Source: an uncultured Bacteroidota bacterium (GTDB lineage: Bacteria > Bacteroidota > Bacteroidia > NS11-12g > UBA955). Taken from it: a stretch of 13,629 nt of DNA. Below the pieces are notes generated by a model. That model saw nothing but the letters and a program-made list of their open reading frames with translations. It made no database searches and was not told the DNA's origin. The stretch is from positions 1 to 13,629 of the forward strand of contig CAIRMY010000115.1 in the NCBI GenBank assembly GCA_903879775.1, written 5' to 3'. Position numbers and translations under genes: made by a program. This document shows, piece by piece, positions 7,233-12,742 of this stretch (position 1 is its first letter; each line of letters starts with the position of its first letter).

Positions 7233-7676
7233 GTGAACCCACTGAGTACATATAAAACAATTTCGGTAAACAAAGCAACAGCCACTAAGTGTTGGTATGT
7301 TGTAGATGCCGACGGTCAAACATTGGGACGTATGTCGTCTCAGATTGCAATGATCATTCGTGGCAAGAACAAGCCAAGTTTCACACCACACGTAGATTGT
7401 GGTGACAATGTAATTGTTATCAATGCTGAGAAAATAGTATTGACAGGAATGAAAATGGAAAACAAAGAGTATTTGCGTCACACTGGATATCCAGGTGGAC
7501 AAAGAAGTTCTTTGGCTAAGAATGTTAGACCAGAAAAGTTAATTGAAATGGCGATCAAAGGCATGTTGCCTAAAAATCGTTTAGGAAGAAAGTTATTTCA
7601 TAACCTATTTGTTTATGAAGGAACTGATCATCCTCATGTAGCACAACAACCTAAAGAATTAAAATTCGATAACTGA
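7233..7676 (+). CDS. rplM: 50S ribosomal protein uL13
   Basis: uL13 is an early-assembling protein of the large subunit. The 147-residue frame starting at GTG 7233 reads (M)NPLSTYKTISVNK, close to the usual beginning of Bacteroidota uL13. It continues with WYVVDADGQTLGRMSSQIA, the hallmark HVDCGDNVIVINAEKI, and the C-terminal GMLPKNRLGRKL with an ending rich in HPH and QPKEL. Length is right for the family. No ATG is available in frame between promoter and this point, so GTG is the likely start. First gene of the operon; rpsI follows after 5 bases, the classical rplM-rpsI pair that keeps the two ribosomal proteins stoichiometric. No Shine-Dalgarno sequence is seen. Confidence 0.95.
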   Translation: MNPLSTYKTISVNKATATKCWYVVDADGQTLGRMSSQIAMIIRGKNKPSFTPHVDCGDNVIVINAEKIVLTGMKMENKEYLRHTGYPGGQRSSLAKNVRPEKLIEMAIKGMLPKNRLGRKLFHNLFVYEGTDHPHVAQQPKELKFDN

Positions 7677-7681
7677 GAATT

Positions 7682-8062
7682 ATGATAAACAACTCAGGCA
7701 GAAGAAAAGCCGCTGTGGCGAGAGTCTACCTCAAGGAGGGAAGCGGACAAGTAATTGTAAACAACAAAGCATTGGAAGTTTATTTTCCATTAGCATGGCA
7801 TCAAACATCTGTGCAAGCTCCATTTGCACTTACGGATAACCAAAACAAATACGATGTGATGGTAAACGTACGTGGCGGTGGAATTAGCGGCCAAGCTGAG
7901 GCGATTCGTTTAGGAATCTCTAAAGCATTGGTAGATATTGATGCAGAATTTAAATCTGTTTTGCGACAAGCGGGATTCATGACACGTGACTCTCGTGTTG
8001 TTGAACGTAAGAAACCAGGTCAAAAGAAAGCGCGTAAGCGTTTCCAATTCTCAAAACGTTAA
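7682..8062 (+). CDS. rpsI: 30S ribosomal protein uS9
   Basis: uS9 lies in the small-subunit head and its C-terminal tail reaches the P-site tRNA. The 126-residue protein shows NSGRRKAAVARVYLKEGSG at the start, VRGGGISGQAEAIRLGI in the middle, and a very basic end, RKKPGQKKARKRFQFSKR, with the conserved terminal SKR. ATG 7682 gives the normal N-terminus; no ribosome binding site of the Shine-Dalgarno kind precedes it. It sits 5 bases after rplM and 8 before rpsB, well inside the operon. Confidence 0.97.
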   Translation: MINNSGRRKAAVARVYLKEGSGQVIVNNKALEVYFPLAWHQTSVQAPFALTDNQNKYDVMVNVRGGGISGQAEAIRLGISKALVDIDAEFKSVLRQAGFMTRDSRVVERKKPGQKKARKRFQFSKR

Positions 8063-8070
8063 ATATAAAA

Positions 8071-8820
8071 ATGGCTTATACTCAACAAGATTTGCTCGAT
8101 GCTGGTGTACATTTCGGTCACCTTACCCGCAAATGGAATCCCAAAATGGCTCCGTATATTTTTATGGAACAAAATGGTATTCACATCATCGATCTTAAAA
8201 AAACAGAGGCAAGATTAGAAGAATCTAAAGCAGCGATTAAAAATATTGCTAAATCTGGTCGTCGCATATTATTTGTGGCAACTAAGAAACAAGCAAAAGA
8301 AATCGTGATGCAAGAAGCTCAGCGTGCAGGAATGCCTTACGTTACTGAACGTTGGTTAGGCGGTATGCTTACCAACTTCCAAACTGTTCGTAAAAGCATT
8401 AAAAGAATGCAAATAATCGACAGAATGGCGAACGATGGTACTTTCGAACGTATCAATAAAAAAGAGCGCTTGATGCTTGATCGTGAAAAAATTAAATTGG
8501 CTAGAATGTTAGGTGGTATCGAAGATATGACAAAACTTCCTGGTGCAATTTTCTTGGTTGACGTGAAAAGAGAACATCTTGCAGTTTCTGAAGCAGTTCG
8601 TTTGAATATTCCTACTTTCGGTTTAGTAGATACCAACTCAGATCCAACTGCAGTTGATTATGCGATCCCTGGTAATGATGATGCTTCTAAGAGCATTCAA
8701 TTGATCGCTTCTGAATTGGCAAATGCTATTTTAGAAGGTACGGCTGAACGCAAAAGAGAGAAGTCTGAAGAAGAAAATAAAGTAGTAGAAGCTCCGAAAG
8801 AAGTTCCTGCTGAAGCTTAA
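8071..8820 (+). CDS. rpsB: 30S ribosomal protein uS2
   Basis: uS2 binds the small subunit late and is needed for bS1 docking where that protein exists. The 249-residue sequence has LLDAGVHFGHLTRKWNPKM at the N-terminus, NGIHIIDLKKT, the RWLGGMLTNFQTVRKSI segment and the C-terminal GLVDTNSDP ... IPGNDDA that mark uS2. It ends in an acidic, Glu-rich tail (EKSEEENK), a common extension of the family. The gap to rpsI is 8 bases and to tsf 22 bases. The start at ATG 8071 follows an A-rich leader (TAAATATAAAA). Confidence 0.97.
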   Translation: MAYTQQDLLDAGVHFGHLTRKWNPKMAPYIFMEQNGIHIIDLKKTEARLEESKAAIKNIAKSGRRILFVATKKQAKEIVMQEAQRAGMPYVTERWLGGMLTNFQTVRKSIKRMQIIDRMANDGTFERINKKERLMLDREKIKLARMLGGIEDMTKLPGAIFLVDVKREHLAVSEAVRLNIPTFGLVDTNSDPTAVDYAIPGNDDASKSIQLIASELANAILEGTAERKREKSEEENKVVEAPKEVPAEA

Positions 8821-8842
8821 TTGATTTAAAAGAAAAACAAAA

Positions 8843-9676
8843 ATGACAACTATAAGTGCTTCAGATGTAAACAAATTGCGCCAAATGACAGGTGCAGGTT
8901 TGATGGATTGTAAAGCAGCGTTAGCTGAAACTGGAGGTGATTTTGAGAACGCAATTGATTTCTTGCGTAAAAAAGGTGCCAAAATTGCAGCAAAACGTGC
9001 CGATAGAGATGCTACAGAAGGTGCAGTTATTGCATTAACTTCTGCCGACTCTACTACCGGTATAATTATTGTATTGAGTTGCGAAACTGATTTTGTAGGT
9101 AAAAACGATAATTTCGTAGCCTTTGCAAAAGAAGTTGCGGAAATTGCTTTGTCAAATAAACCTGCCACTCTCGACGCTTTGAAAGCCCTTCCAATGGGAA
9201 GCGCAACAATCGAAGCTCGTTTGTTAGATGAGGTTGCCAAAATTGGTGAAAAAATTGACGTAGTAAAATACGAATTAATTGAAGGTTCCAATGTGGTTTC
9301 TTATATTCATGGTGCAAACCGAATGGGTGTGTTGGTTGAAATGAACAATGCTCCTTCAGATTTGAATATGGTTGCAGGTAAAGATGCCGCGATGCAAATT
9401 GCAGCAATGAATCCTGTTGCTGTTGACCGTGATGGTGTTGATGCAACTACAATAGAACGTGAATTAGAAGTTGGTAAGGAACAAGCTCGTCAAGAAGGTA
9501 AGCCTGAGTCAATGATTGAAAAAATTGCAATGGGTAAACTTGAAAAATTCTACAAAGATTCTACTTTATTGAATCAAGAATTTGTGAAAGATGGTAGCAA
9601 AACTGTTGCTAAAATGTTAAATGATACCGAGTCTGGTTTAACTATTAAACAATTTAGAAGAGTTCAACTCGGATAA
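8843..9676 (+). CDS. tsf: Translation elongation factor Ts
   Basis: EF-Ts exchanges GDP for GTP on EF-Tu. The 277-residue protein opens with a UBA-like domain containing KLRQMTGAGLMDCKAAL and continues with FLRKKGAKIAAKRADR. The nucleotide-exchange core begins with CETDFVGKND; TDFV is at 82-85, the stretch that inserts into EF-Tu. Later parts include VSYIHGANRMGVLVE, a dimerisation region, and the family's C-terminal LNQEFVKD. Length matches other members. It is the last gene of the rplM operon, and a strong hairpin follows 21 bases after its stop. Confidence 0.97.
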   Translation: MTTISASDVNKLRQMTGAGLMDCKAALAETGGDFENAIDFLRKKGAKIAAKRADRDATEGAVIALTSADSTTGIIIVLSCETDFVGKNDNFVAFAKEVAEIALSNKPATLDALKALPMGSATIEARLLDEVAKIGEKIDVVKYELIEGSNVVSYIHGANRMGVLVEMNNAPSDLNMVAGKDAAMQIAAMNPVAVDRDGVDATTIERELEVGKEQARQEGKPESMIEKIAMGKLEKFYKDSTLLNQEFVKDGSKTVAKMLNDTESGLTIKQFRRVQLG

Positions 9677-9697
9677 TAATTATAAAAAATTCAAAAA

Positions 9698-9725
9698 ATC
9701 CTCCGAAATTCGGGGGATTTTTTTT
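9698..9725 (+). terminator. Rho-independent terminator after tsf
   Basis: ATCCTCCG (9698-9705) pairs with CGGGGGAT (9711-9718), with one T-G wobble and an AAATT loop, followed by eight T (9718-9725). An A-run before the stem mirrors the T-run. Its end is only 16 bases before the pyrH ATG. Confidence 0.9.
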
Positions 9726-9741
9726 GCAAATACACAACAAC

Positions 9742-10449
9742 ATGAAATATAAAAGAATACTCCTTAAACTGAGCGGTGAAGCACTCCTTGGCAATCAGCA
9801 ATATGGCATTGACCCTGCTGTTTTAGAGCAATACGCTAAAGAAGTTAAATCAATTGTAGATGCTGGTGTAGAAGTGGCTATCGTTATTGGCGGTGGAAAT
9901 ATTTTTAGGGGCGTTCAAGGTGCTCAAGGTGGTGTGGTTGACCGTGCTACAGGTGATTATATGGGAATGCTGGCCACAATGATGAATGCCATGGCCATCC
10001 AAGGCTCTTTTGAGAAATTTGGTATGACCACCCGTTTATTGTCGGCCATTAAAATGGAACAAATTGGAGAACCTTTTATTCGTCGTAGAGCAATGCGTCA
10101 CTTAGAAAAAGGGAGAGTTGTTATCTTTGGTGCAGGTACGGGTAATCCTTATTTTACAACCGATACCGCTGCCTCGCTAAGAGCAGTTGAAATTGAAGCC
10201 GATTTGGTGATCAAGGGTACACGTGTTGATGGTATTTATGACTCAGATCCGGAAAAAAATAAGAATGCCGTTAAATACAACGAAATTAGCTTTAAGCAGG
10301 TTTACGATATGGGTCTTGAAGTGATGGATTTAACCGCAATTACACTTTGTCAAGAGAACAATAAACCAATTGTAGTGTTCGATATGAATACTCCTGGAAA
10401 CTTATTGAGATTAATGAATGGTGAATCAATAGGAACACTCGTAAAATAA
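9742..10449 (+). CDS. pyrH: UMP kinase
   Basis: PyrH phosphorylates UMP to UDP with ATP, the first committed step of UTP and CTP supply; it is a hexamer of the amino acid kinase fold. The 235-residue protein shows KLSGEAL at 9-15 (phosphate binding), IGGGNIFRG at 49-57, GDYMGMLAT with the UMP-binding Asp72, GTGNPYFTTDTAA at 132-144 and KGTRVDGIYDSDP at 158-170, all diagnostic. ATG 9742 is chosen; the TTG at 9724 lies within the terminator T-tract. The gene follows tsf, a common order, but with a terminator between. Its own promoter is not clear: TTTTTTTG (9719-9726) resembles a -7 box but lacks the A. A terminator follows, and the recycling factor gene frr is not next door. Confidence 0.97.
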   Translation: MKYKRILLKLSGEALLGNQQYGIDPAVLEQYAKEVKSIVDAGVEVAIVIGGGNIFRGVQGAQGGVVDRATGDYMGMLATMMNAMAIQGSFEKFGMTTRLLSAIKMEQIGEPFIRRRAMRHLEKGRVVIFGAGTGNPYFTTDTAASLRAVEIEADLVIKGTRVDGIYDSDPEKNKNAVKYNEISFKQVYDMGLEVMDLTAITLCQENNKPIVVFDMNTPGNLLRLMNGESIGTLVK

Positions 10450-10469
10450 AATCATTTACAAAAGTCTTT

Positions 10470-10499
10470 AGCCGTTGAAAATATCAACGGCTTTTTTTT
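10470..10499 (+). terminator. Rho-independent terminator after pyrH
   Basis: AGCCGTTGA (10470-10478) pairs perfectly with TCAACGGCT (10484-10492) around an AAATA loop, followed by a run of eight T (10492-10499). Confidence 0.93.
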
Positions 10500-10739
10500 G
10501 AATTCGCAATCCATAGACTTCGATGTTTTTTGACCTTTTTTGATTTTTAAATTTGTCTTTTCAATTCCCAGAACTTCTCTTTCAAAATTAGGAAGGATGA
10601 GTATATCTCTATCTGTAACTGTTAAATCAAAATTTTTTAAATAGCCATAAAAATAGGTCTATTGTCGATGCGCTTTGTTCTATAATCTAAAAATGATTTA
10701 GACTTACCAATTCATTTGATCGGAATAAATCAGAGGAAT

Positions 10740-10753
10740 TTGTATTTAGAATG
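10740..10753 (+). repeat. 14-bp direct repeat, copy 1
   Basis: TTGTATTTAGAATG, identical to the copy at 10920-10933 and 180 bases from it. No terminal inverted repeats flank the enclosed segment. Confidence 0.7.
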
Positions 10754-10919
10754 CAAAATCACACAAAAAATGGTTCTAAACTTCTTTGAACCTATCAAAA
10801 CGAAAATAGAGTGCTTCAATTTCAAAACTTACATGCTTTATTGAAGTTTTAAGGCAAATACGCTCATGGTGCTTAAAAATACCCATAGAATTGCTTATGG
10901 GCCAGTTGAAATGACTTGG

Positions 10920-10933
10920 TTGTATTTAGAATG
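10920..10933 (+). repeat. 14-bp direct repeat, copy 2
   Basis: Second exact copy of TTGTATTTAGAATG. The sequences beyond it keep only weak similarity to those beyond copy 1. Confidence 0.7.
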
Positions 10934-10954
10934 TGTAATTTGAATTGATTGTAA

Positions 10955-10983
10955 AATAAAAAAGACGACCTTGGCCGTCTTTT
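10955..10983 (-). terminator. Rho-independent terminator of rpsT
   Basis: Read on the minus strand, AAAAGACG and CGTCTTTT form an 8-bp stem around an 8-base loop, followed by further T and then ATTTTA. The T-tract is longer on the minus strand, so it mainly serves rpsT; on the plus strand it may weakly stop transcripts from the gap. Confidence 0.8.
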
Positions 10984-11014
10984 AAGTATGATATGAAAAA
11001 AAAAATTATTCGAT

Positions 11015-11269
11015 TTATGCCAATGCATTCACGTGCTTTTGCAAGCTCGATTTTAAGTTGCTAGCTTTATTCTTGTGAATTACATTCTTTTTTGCCAACT
11101 TGTCAAGAGCACTGATAGCGGTTAATAGTAACGCCGAAGCTTCTACTTTATCAGAAGATTTACGGATTGTTTTAACTATGTTACGCGCGGTTTTATGCTG
11201 ATACTTGTTTAAGTCACGCTTAGCCTCATTGGCTCTGATTCTTTTGATTGCGGATTTATGATTTGCCAT
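11015..11269 (-). CDS. rpsT: 30S ribosomal protein bS20
   Basis: bS20 is a small helical protein that binds 16S rRNA early in assembly. The 84-residue product begins MANHKSAIKRIRANEAKRD, the hallmark N-terminus of the family. It continues with the basic helix KTARNIVKTIRK, then LLTAISALDKLAKKNVIHKNKASNLKS, and ends at HVNALA. Size and composition are typical. It is a single-gene unit with its own promoter at 11290-11320 and terminator at 10955-10983, as in many bacteria. No Shine-Dalgarno sequence precedes the ATG. Confidence 0.96.
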   Translation of the reverse strand: MANHKSAIKRIRANEAKRDLNKYQHKTARNIVKTIRKSSDKVEASALLLTAISALDKLAKKNVIHKNKASNLKSSLQKHVNALA

Positions 11270-11289
11270 TTCTTTGCTAAAAAGGAGTG

Positions 11290-11320
11290 CGAATATACAA
11301 TAAACGATTTATAAAATCAA
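11290..11320 (-). promoter_or_regulatory. Promoter of rpsT (TTCG -7 variant)
   Basis: On the minus strand TTG (11318-11320), a 20-base spacer and TATATTCG (11290-11297) form a promoter with one mismatch in the -7 box. The predicted start near 11284 leaves a leader of about 15 bases. TATATTCGCAC also precedes the DUF4468-like gene at 6350-6360. The promoter occupies the gap after the ferredoxin gene. Confidence 0.65.
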
Positions 11321-11336
11321 GAATATTTTAAAAAAA

Positions 11337-11666
11337 TTAATCAATCTCAGGTGCAAGTCTAACAATCAGCCCACCTATATTCTCATGTAAGTGAATTTGA
11401 CATCCCAATCTTGAATTCTCTTTTACAAAAAATGCTTGGTCTAACATGTCAATTTCAGCATCAGACTTTTCAGGCAATTCAGTGTTACTCTCAATATAAA
11501 CTTGACAAGTGGCACACATCGCCATTCCTCCGCATTCTCCCTTGATCGGCAATTCTATGGCTTTGCAGAATTCCATCAGATTCATATTCATGTCTGTGGG
11601 AGCTTCATACGTCTGTGAATTTCCCTCTCTGTCAATGATGGTGATAGTTACATTTGGATTTTCCAT
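11337..11666 (-). CDS. [2Fe-2S] ferredoxin, adrenodoxin type
   Basis: The 109-residue protein has the cluster ligands of adrenodoxin-type ferredoxins: Cys45, Cys51, Cys54 and Cys89, arranged C-x5-C-x2-C-x34-C within GECGGMAMCATCQVYI and SRLGCQI. The beta-grasp start TITIIDREGNSQTYEA fits the family. An extra Cys34 is present and is unlikely to be a ligand. Such proteins carry single electrons in the cytoplasm; the partner here is not evident, and the gene is not next to Isc genes. It starts 3 bases after the stop of the histidine phosphatase gene and is surely co-transcribed with it. I see no terminator before the rpsT promoter. The family call is firm, the role unknown. Confidence 0.93.
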   Translation of the reverse strand: MENPNVTITIIDREGNSQTYEAPTDMNMNLMEFCKAIELPIKGECGGMAMCATCQVYIESNTELPEKSDAEIDMLDQAFFVKENSRLGCQIHLHENIGGLIVRLAPEID

Positions 11667-11669
11667 GAA

Positions 11670-12299
11670 TTATAAATGGTCTAGATAGTTGCGAAGTTTA
11701 ATGGTAAATGTGTTGTTTTCGGCCTCTTCCAACAAATATAGACATACATTGTTGTGTTCAAAATCATCCATTTTGTGCAATTCAGTGCCTGTGAGCAAAC
11801 ACAAAAAACTACGCATTGCTCTGCCGTGCATGCAAATTAAAATTGTTTCGTGTTCTGAATTTAAAACCCTATTAAGGCCAGTTTTTTGACGGTTATACAT
11901 TGCATTTGGAGTTTCACCATTCTCAATTGAAATATCCAATTCTCCAATTCTCCATTGAGCCAGGATTCTTTGAAATGTTTCTGTGTTTTCTTTTGTAGGG
12001 ACTTTTCCTTCCAAAATTCCCCAATTGATCTCATTAAATTCAGGAACAATTTCAACGGGTATATTCTTGTTGGCAAATGGCGCAACAGTTTGATGGGTCC
12101 TTTGCAATTCTGTTACATATATCTTATTGAATGGTATATGGTTAAAGGCGTCGTAAAATTTATTTGCTTGTAAATGTCCCTCCTCATTTAATGACGAATC
12201 TACCCCAGAACCTTGCACAATTCCTTGCTTATTGAAGTCTGTTTGGCCATGCCGAATTAAATATATTGTTTTTTTGATTCGAGTGTCTGAATTTTGCAT
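11670..12299 (-). CDS. Histidine phosphatase family protein (phosphoglycerate mutase-like)
   Basis: The 209-residue protein has the fold's signatures: IYLIRHGQTDFN with the phospho-accepting His17 in R16-H17-G18, LQRTHQTV with the phosphate-binding Arg67, WGILEG with the acid Glu98, and CMHGRAMR with the second active-site His158. All four catalytic or phosphate-binding positions are intact. Members range from cofactor-dependent phosphoglycerate mutases to broad phosphatases and alpha-ribazole phosphatase. The size and the short NEINWGILEGK segment favour a phosphatase over a glycolytic mutase, but the substrate is unknown. ATG 12299 (MQNSDTRIKKTIYLIRHG) is the start; the upstream in-frame extension crosses the promoter at 12327-12355. 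It is the first gene of a two-gene unit with the ferredoxin. Confidence 0.92.
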   Translation of the reverse strand: MQNSDTRIKKTIYLIRHGQTDFNKQGIVQGSGVDSSLNEEGHLQANKFYDAFNHIPFNKIYVTELQRTHQTVAPFANKNIPVEIVPEFNEINWGILEGKVPTKENTETFQRILAQWRIGELDISIENGETPNAMYNRQKTGLNRVLNSEHETILICMHGRAMRSFLCLLTGTELHKMDDFEHNNVCLYLLEEAENNTFTIKLRNYLDHL

Positions 12300-12301
12300 G
12301 A

Positions 12302-12739
12302 ATGATGGCCAATGTTTTTGATACCGCAAATATAAGCATAGATGAACTAAACAAACGATGTGAAAATACAATGTCAACGGCCATTGGACTTGTGTTCACA
12401 GAAATTACACCATCTGCTTTAAAGGCAACGATGCAAGTAAATTCGAGCAATTGTCAGCCAATCCGTATGCTCAATGGTGGTGCCTCGATGGCAATTGTTG
12501 AAATTTTAGGGAGTATGGCGGCAAATTTGGTGATTGATAGAAGCAAGTTGGTTGCGCTAGGTCAATCAATTACTGGAAATCATTTTAGACCCGTTTTGGA
12601 AGGTGATTTTGTGCATGCGGAAGCAGTTGCAATTCATATTGGAAAGAAAAGCCATGTTTGGGAAGTTTCAATTTTTCAAAATGAAGGTAAACTCGTTTGT
12701 AAAGGAACTATGGGCATGGCTGTTGTGCCTGTTCAATAA
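12302..12739 (+). CDS. Hotdog-fold thioesterase, probably DHNA-CoA thioesterase (MenI/YdiI-like)
   Basis: The 145-residue protein aligns by eye with the PaaI/YdiI thioesterase group: ELNKRCENTMSTAIGLVF, then CQPIRMLNGGASMAIVEILGS, then NHFRPVLEGDFVHAEA and HVWEVSIF. In YdiI the active site uses Gln, His (in LHGGAS) and Glu; here Gln52 and Glu67 are present but the His position is Asn58. The adjacent menF, 3 bases downstream, points to hydrolysis of 1,4-dihydroxy-2-naphthoyl-CoA in menaquinone synthesis; that is inference from context. ATG 12302 or ATG 12305 may be used; no Shine-Dalgarno site. Its first codons overlap the promoter of the divergent phosphatase gene. A weak promoter for this gene, TTG-N20-GAATTTTG (12266-12296), would make its message leaderless. 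Confidence 0.85.
   Translation: MMANVFDTANISIDELNKRCENTMSTAIGLVFTEITPSALKATMQVNSSNCQPIRMLNGGASMAIVEILGSMAANLVIDRSKLVALGQSITGNHFRPVLEGDFVHAEAVAIHIGKKSHVWEVSIFQNEGKLVCKGTMGMAVVPVQ
12327..12355 (-). promoter_or_regulatory. Promoter of the histidine phosphatase-ferredoxin unit, inside the thioesterase gene
   Basis: On the minus strand, TTTG (12352-12355), a 17-base spacer and TATATTTG (12327-12334) match both boxes. The predicted start near 12321 gives a leader of about 22 bases. It lies wholly inside codons 9-18 of the divergent thioesterase gene. Confidence 0.65.
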
Positions 12740-12742
12740 ATT

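Larger units (their letters stand above)
10500..10955. other. Gene-free AT-rich gap between pyrH and rpsT
   Basis: No frame here has convincing coding character. The longest are on the minus strand: 10452-10658 is open, but has no good start and runs through the pyrH terminator; 10776-10886 is 36 codons from an ATG. Neither resembles a protein I know. The stretch holds a 14-bp direct repeat (10740 and 10920), a dyad CCCATA/TATGGG (10882-10901), and overlapping CTTCAAT/ATTGAAG and AAAACTT/AAGTTTT pairings (10814-10850). A plus-strand TTG-N15-TAAATTTG (10530-10555) resembles a promoter, but such matches arise by chance in AT-rich DNA. It could be decayed sequence or hold an untranslated RNA; neither is shown. 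Confidence 0.6.

Noticed and set aside
8731..9291. Minus-strand open frame of 186 codons antisense to rpsB and tsf
   Set aside because: It lies opposite two certain genes, has a Ser/Ala-rich low-complexity translation and no promoter; it reflects codon bias of the plus strand.
9066..9446. Minus-strand open frame of 126 codons, rich in His and Gln
   Set aside because: It lies entirely antisense to tsf; the composition is that of a shadow frame.
10583..10590. Minus-strand TAATTTTG in the gap as a promoter
   Set aside because: No -33 TTG at a usable distance; isolated TAnnTTTG matches are expected by chance in AT-rich DNA.
10562..10960. A known structured RNA (RNase P RNA, tmRNA, SRP RNA or 6S) in the gap
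   Set aside because: None of the conserved core sequences I would recognise is present, and the stretch is AT-rich with only short stems.
12300..12377. 26-codon N-terminal extension of the histidine phosphatase
   Set aside because: It spans the promoter at 12327-12355; the fold begins at the Lys-Lys-Thr-Ile-Tyr strand just after ATG 12299.
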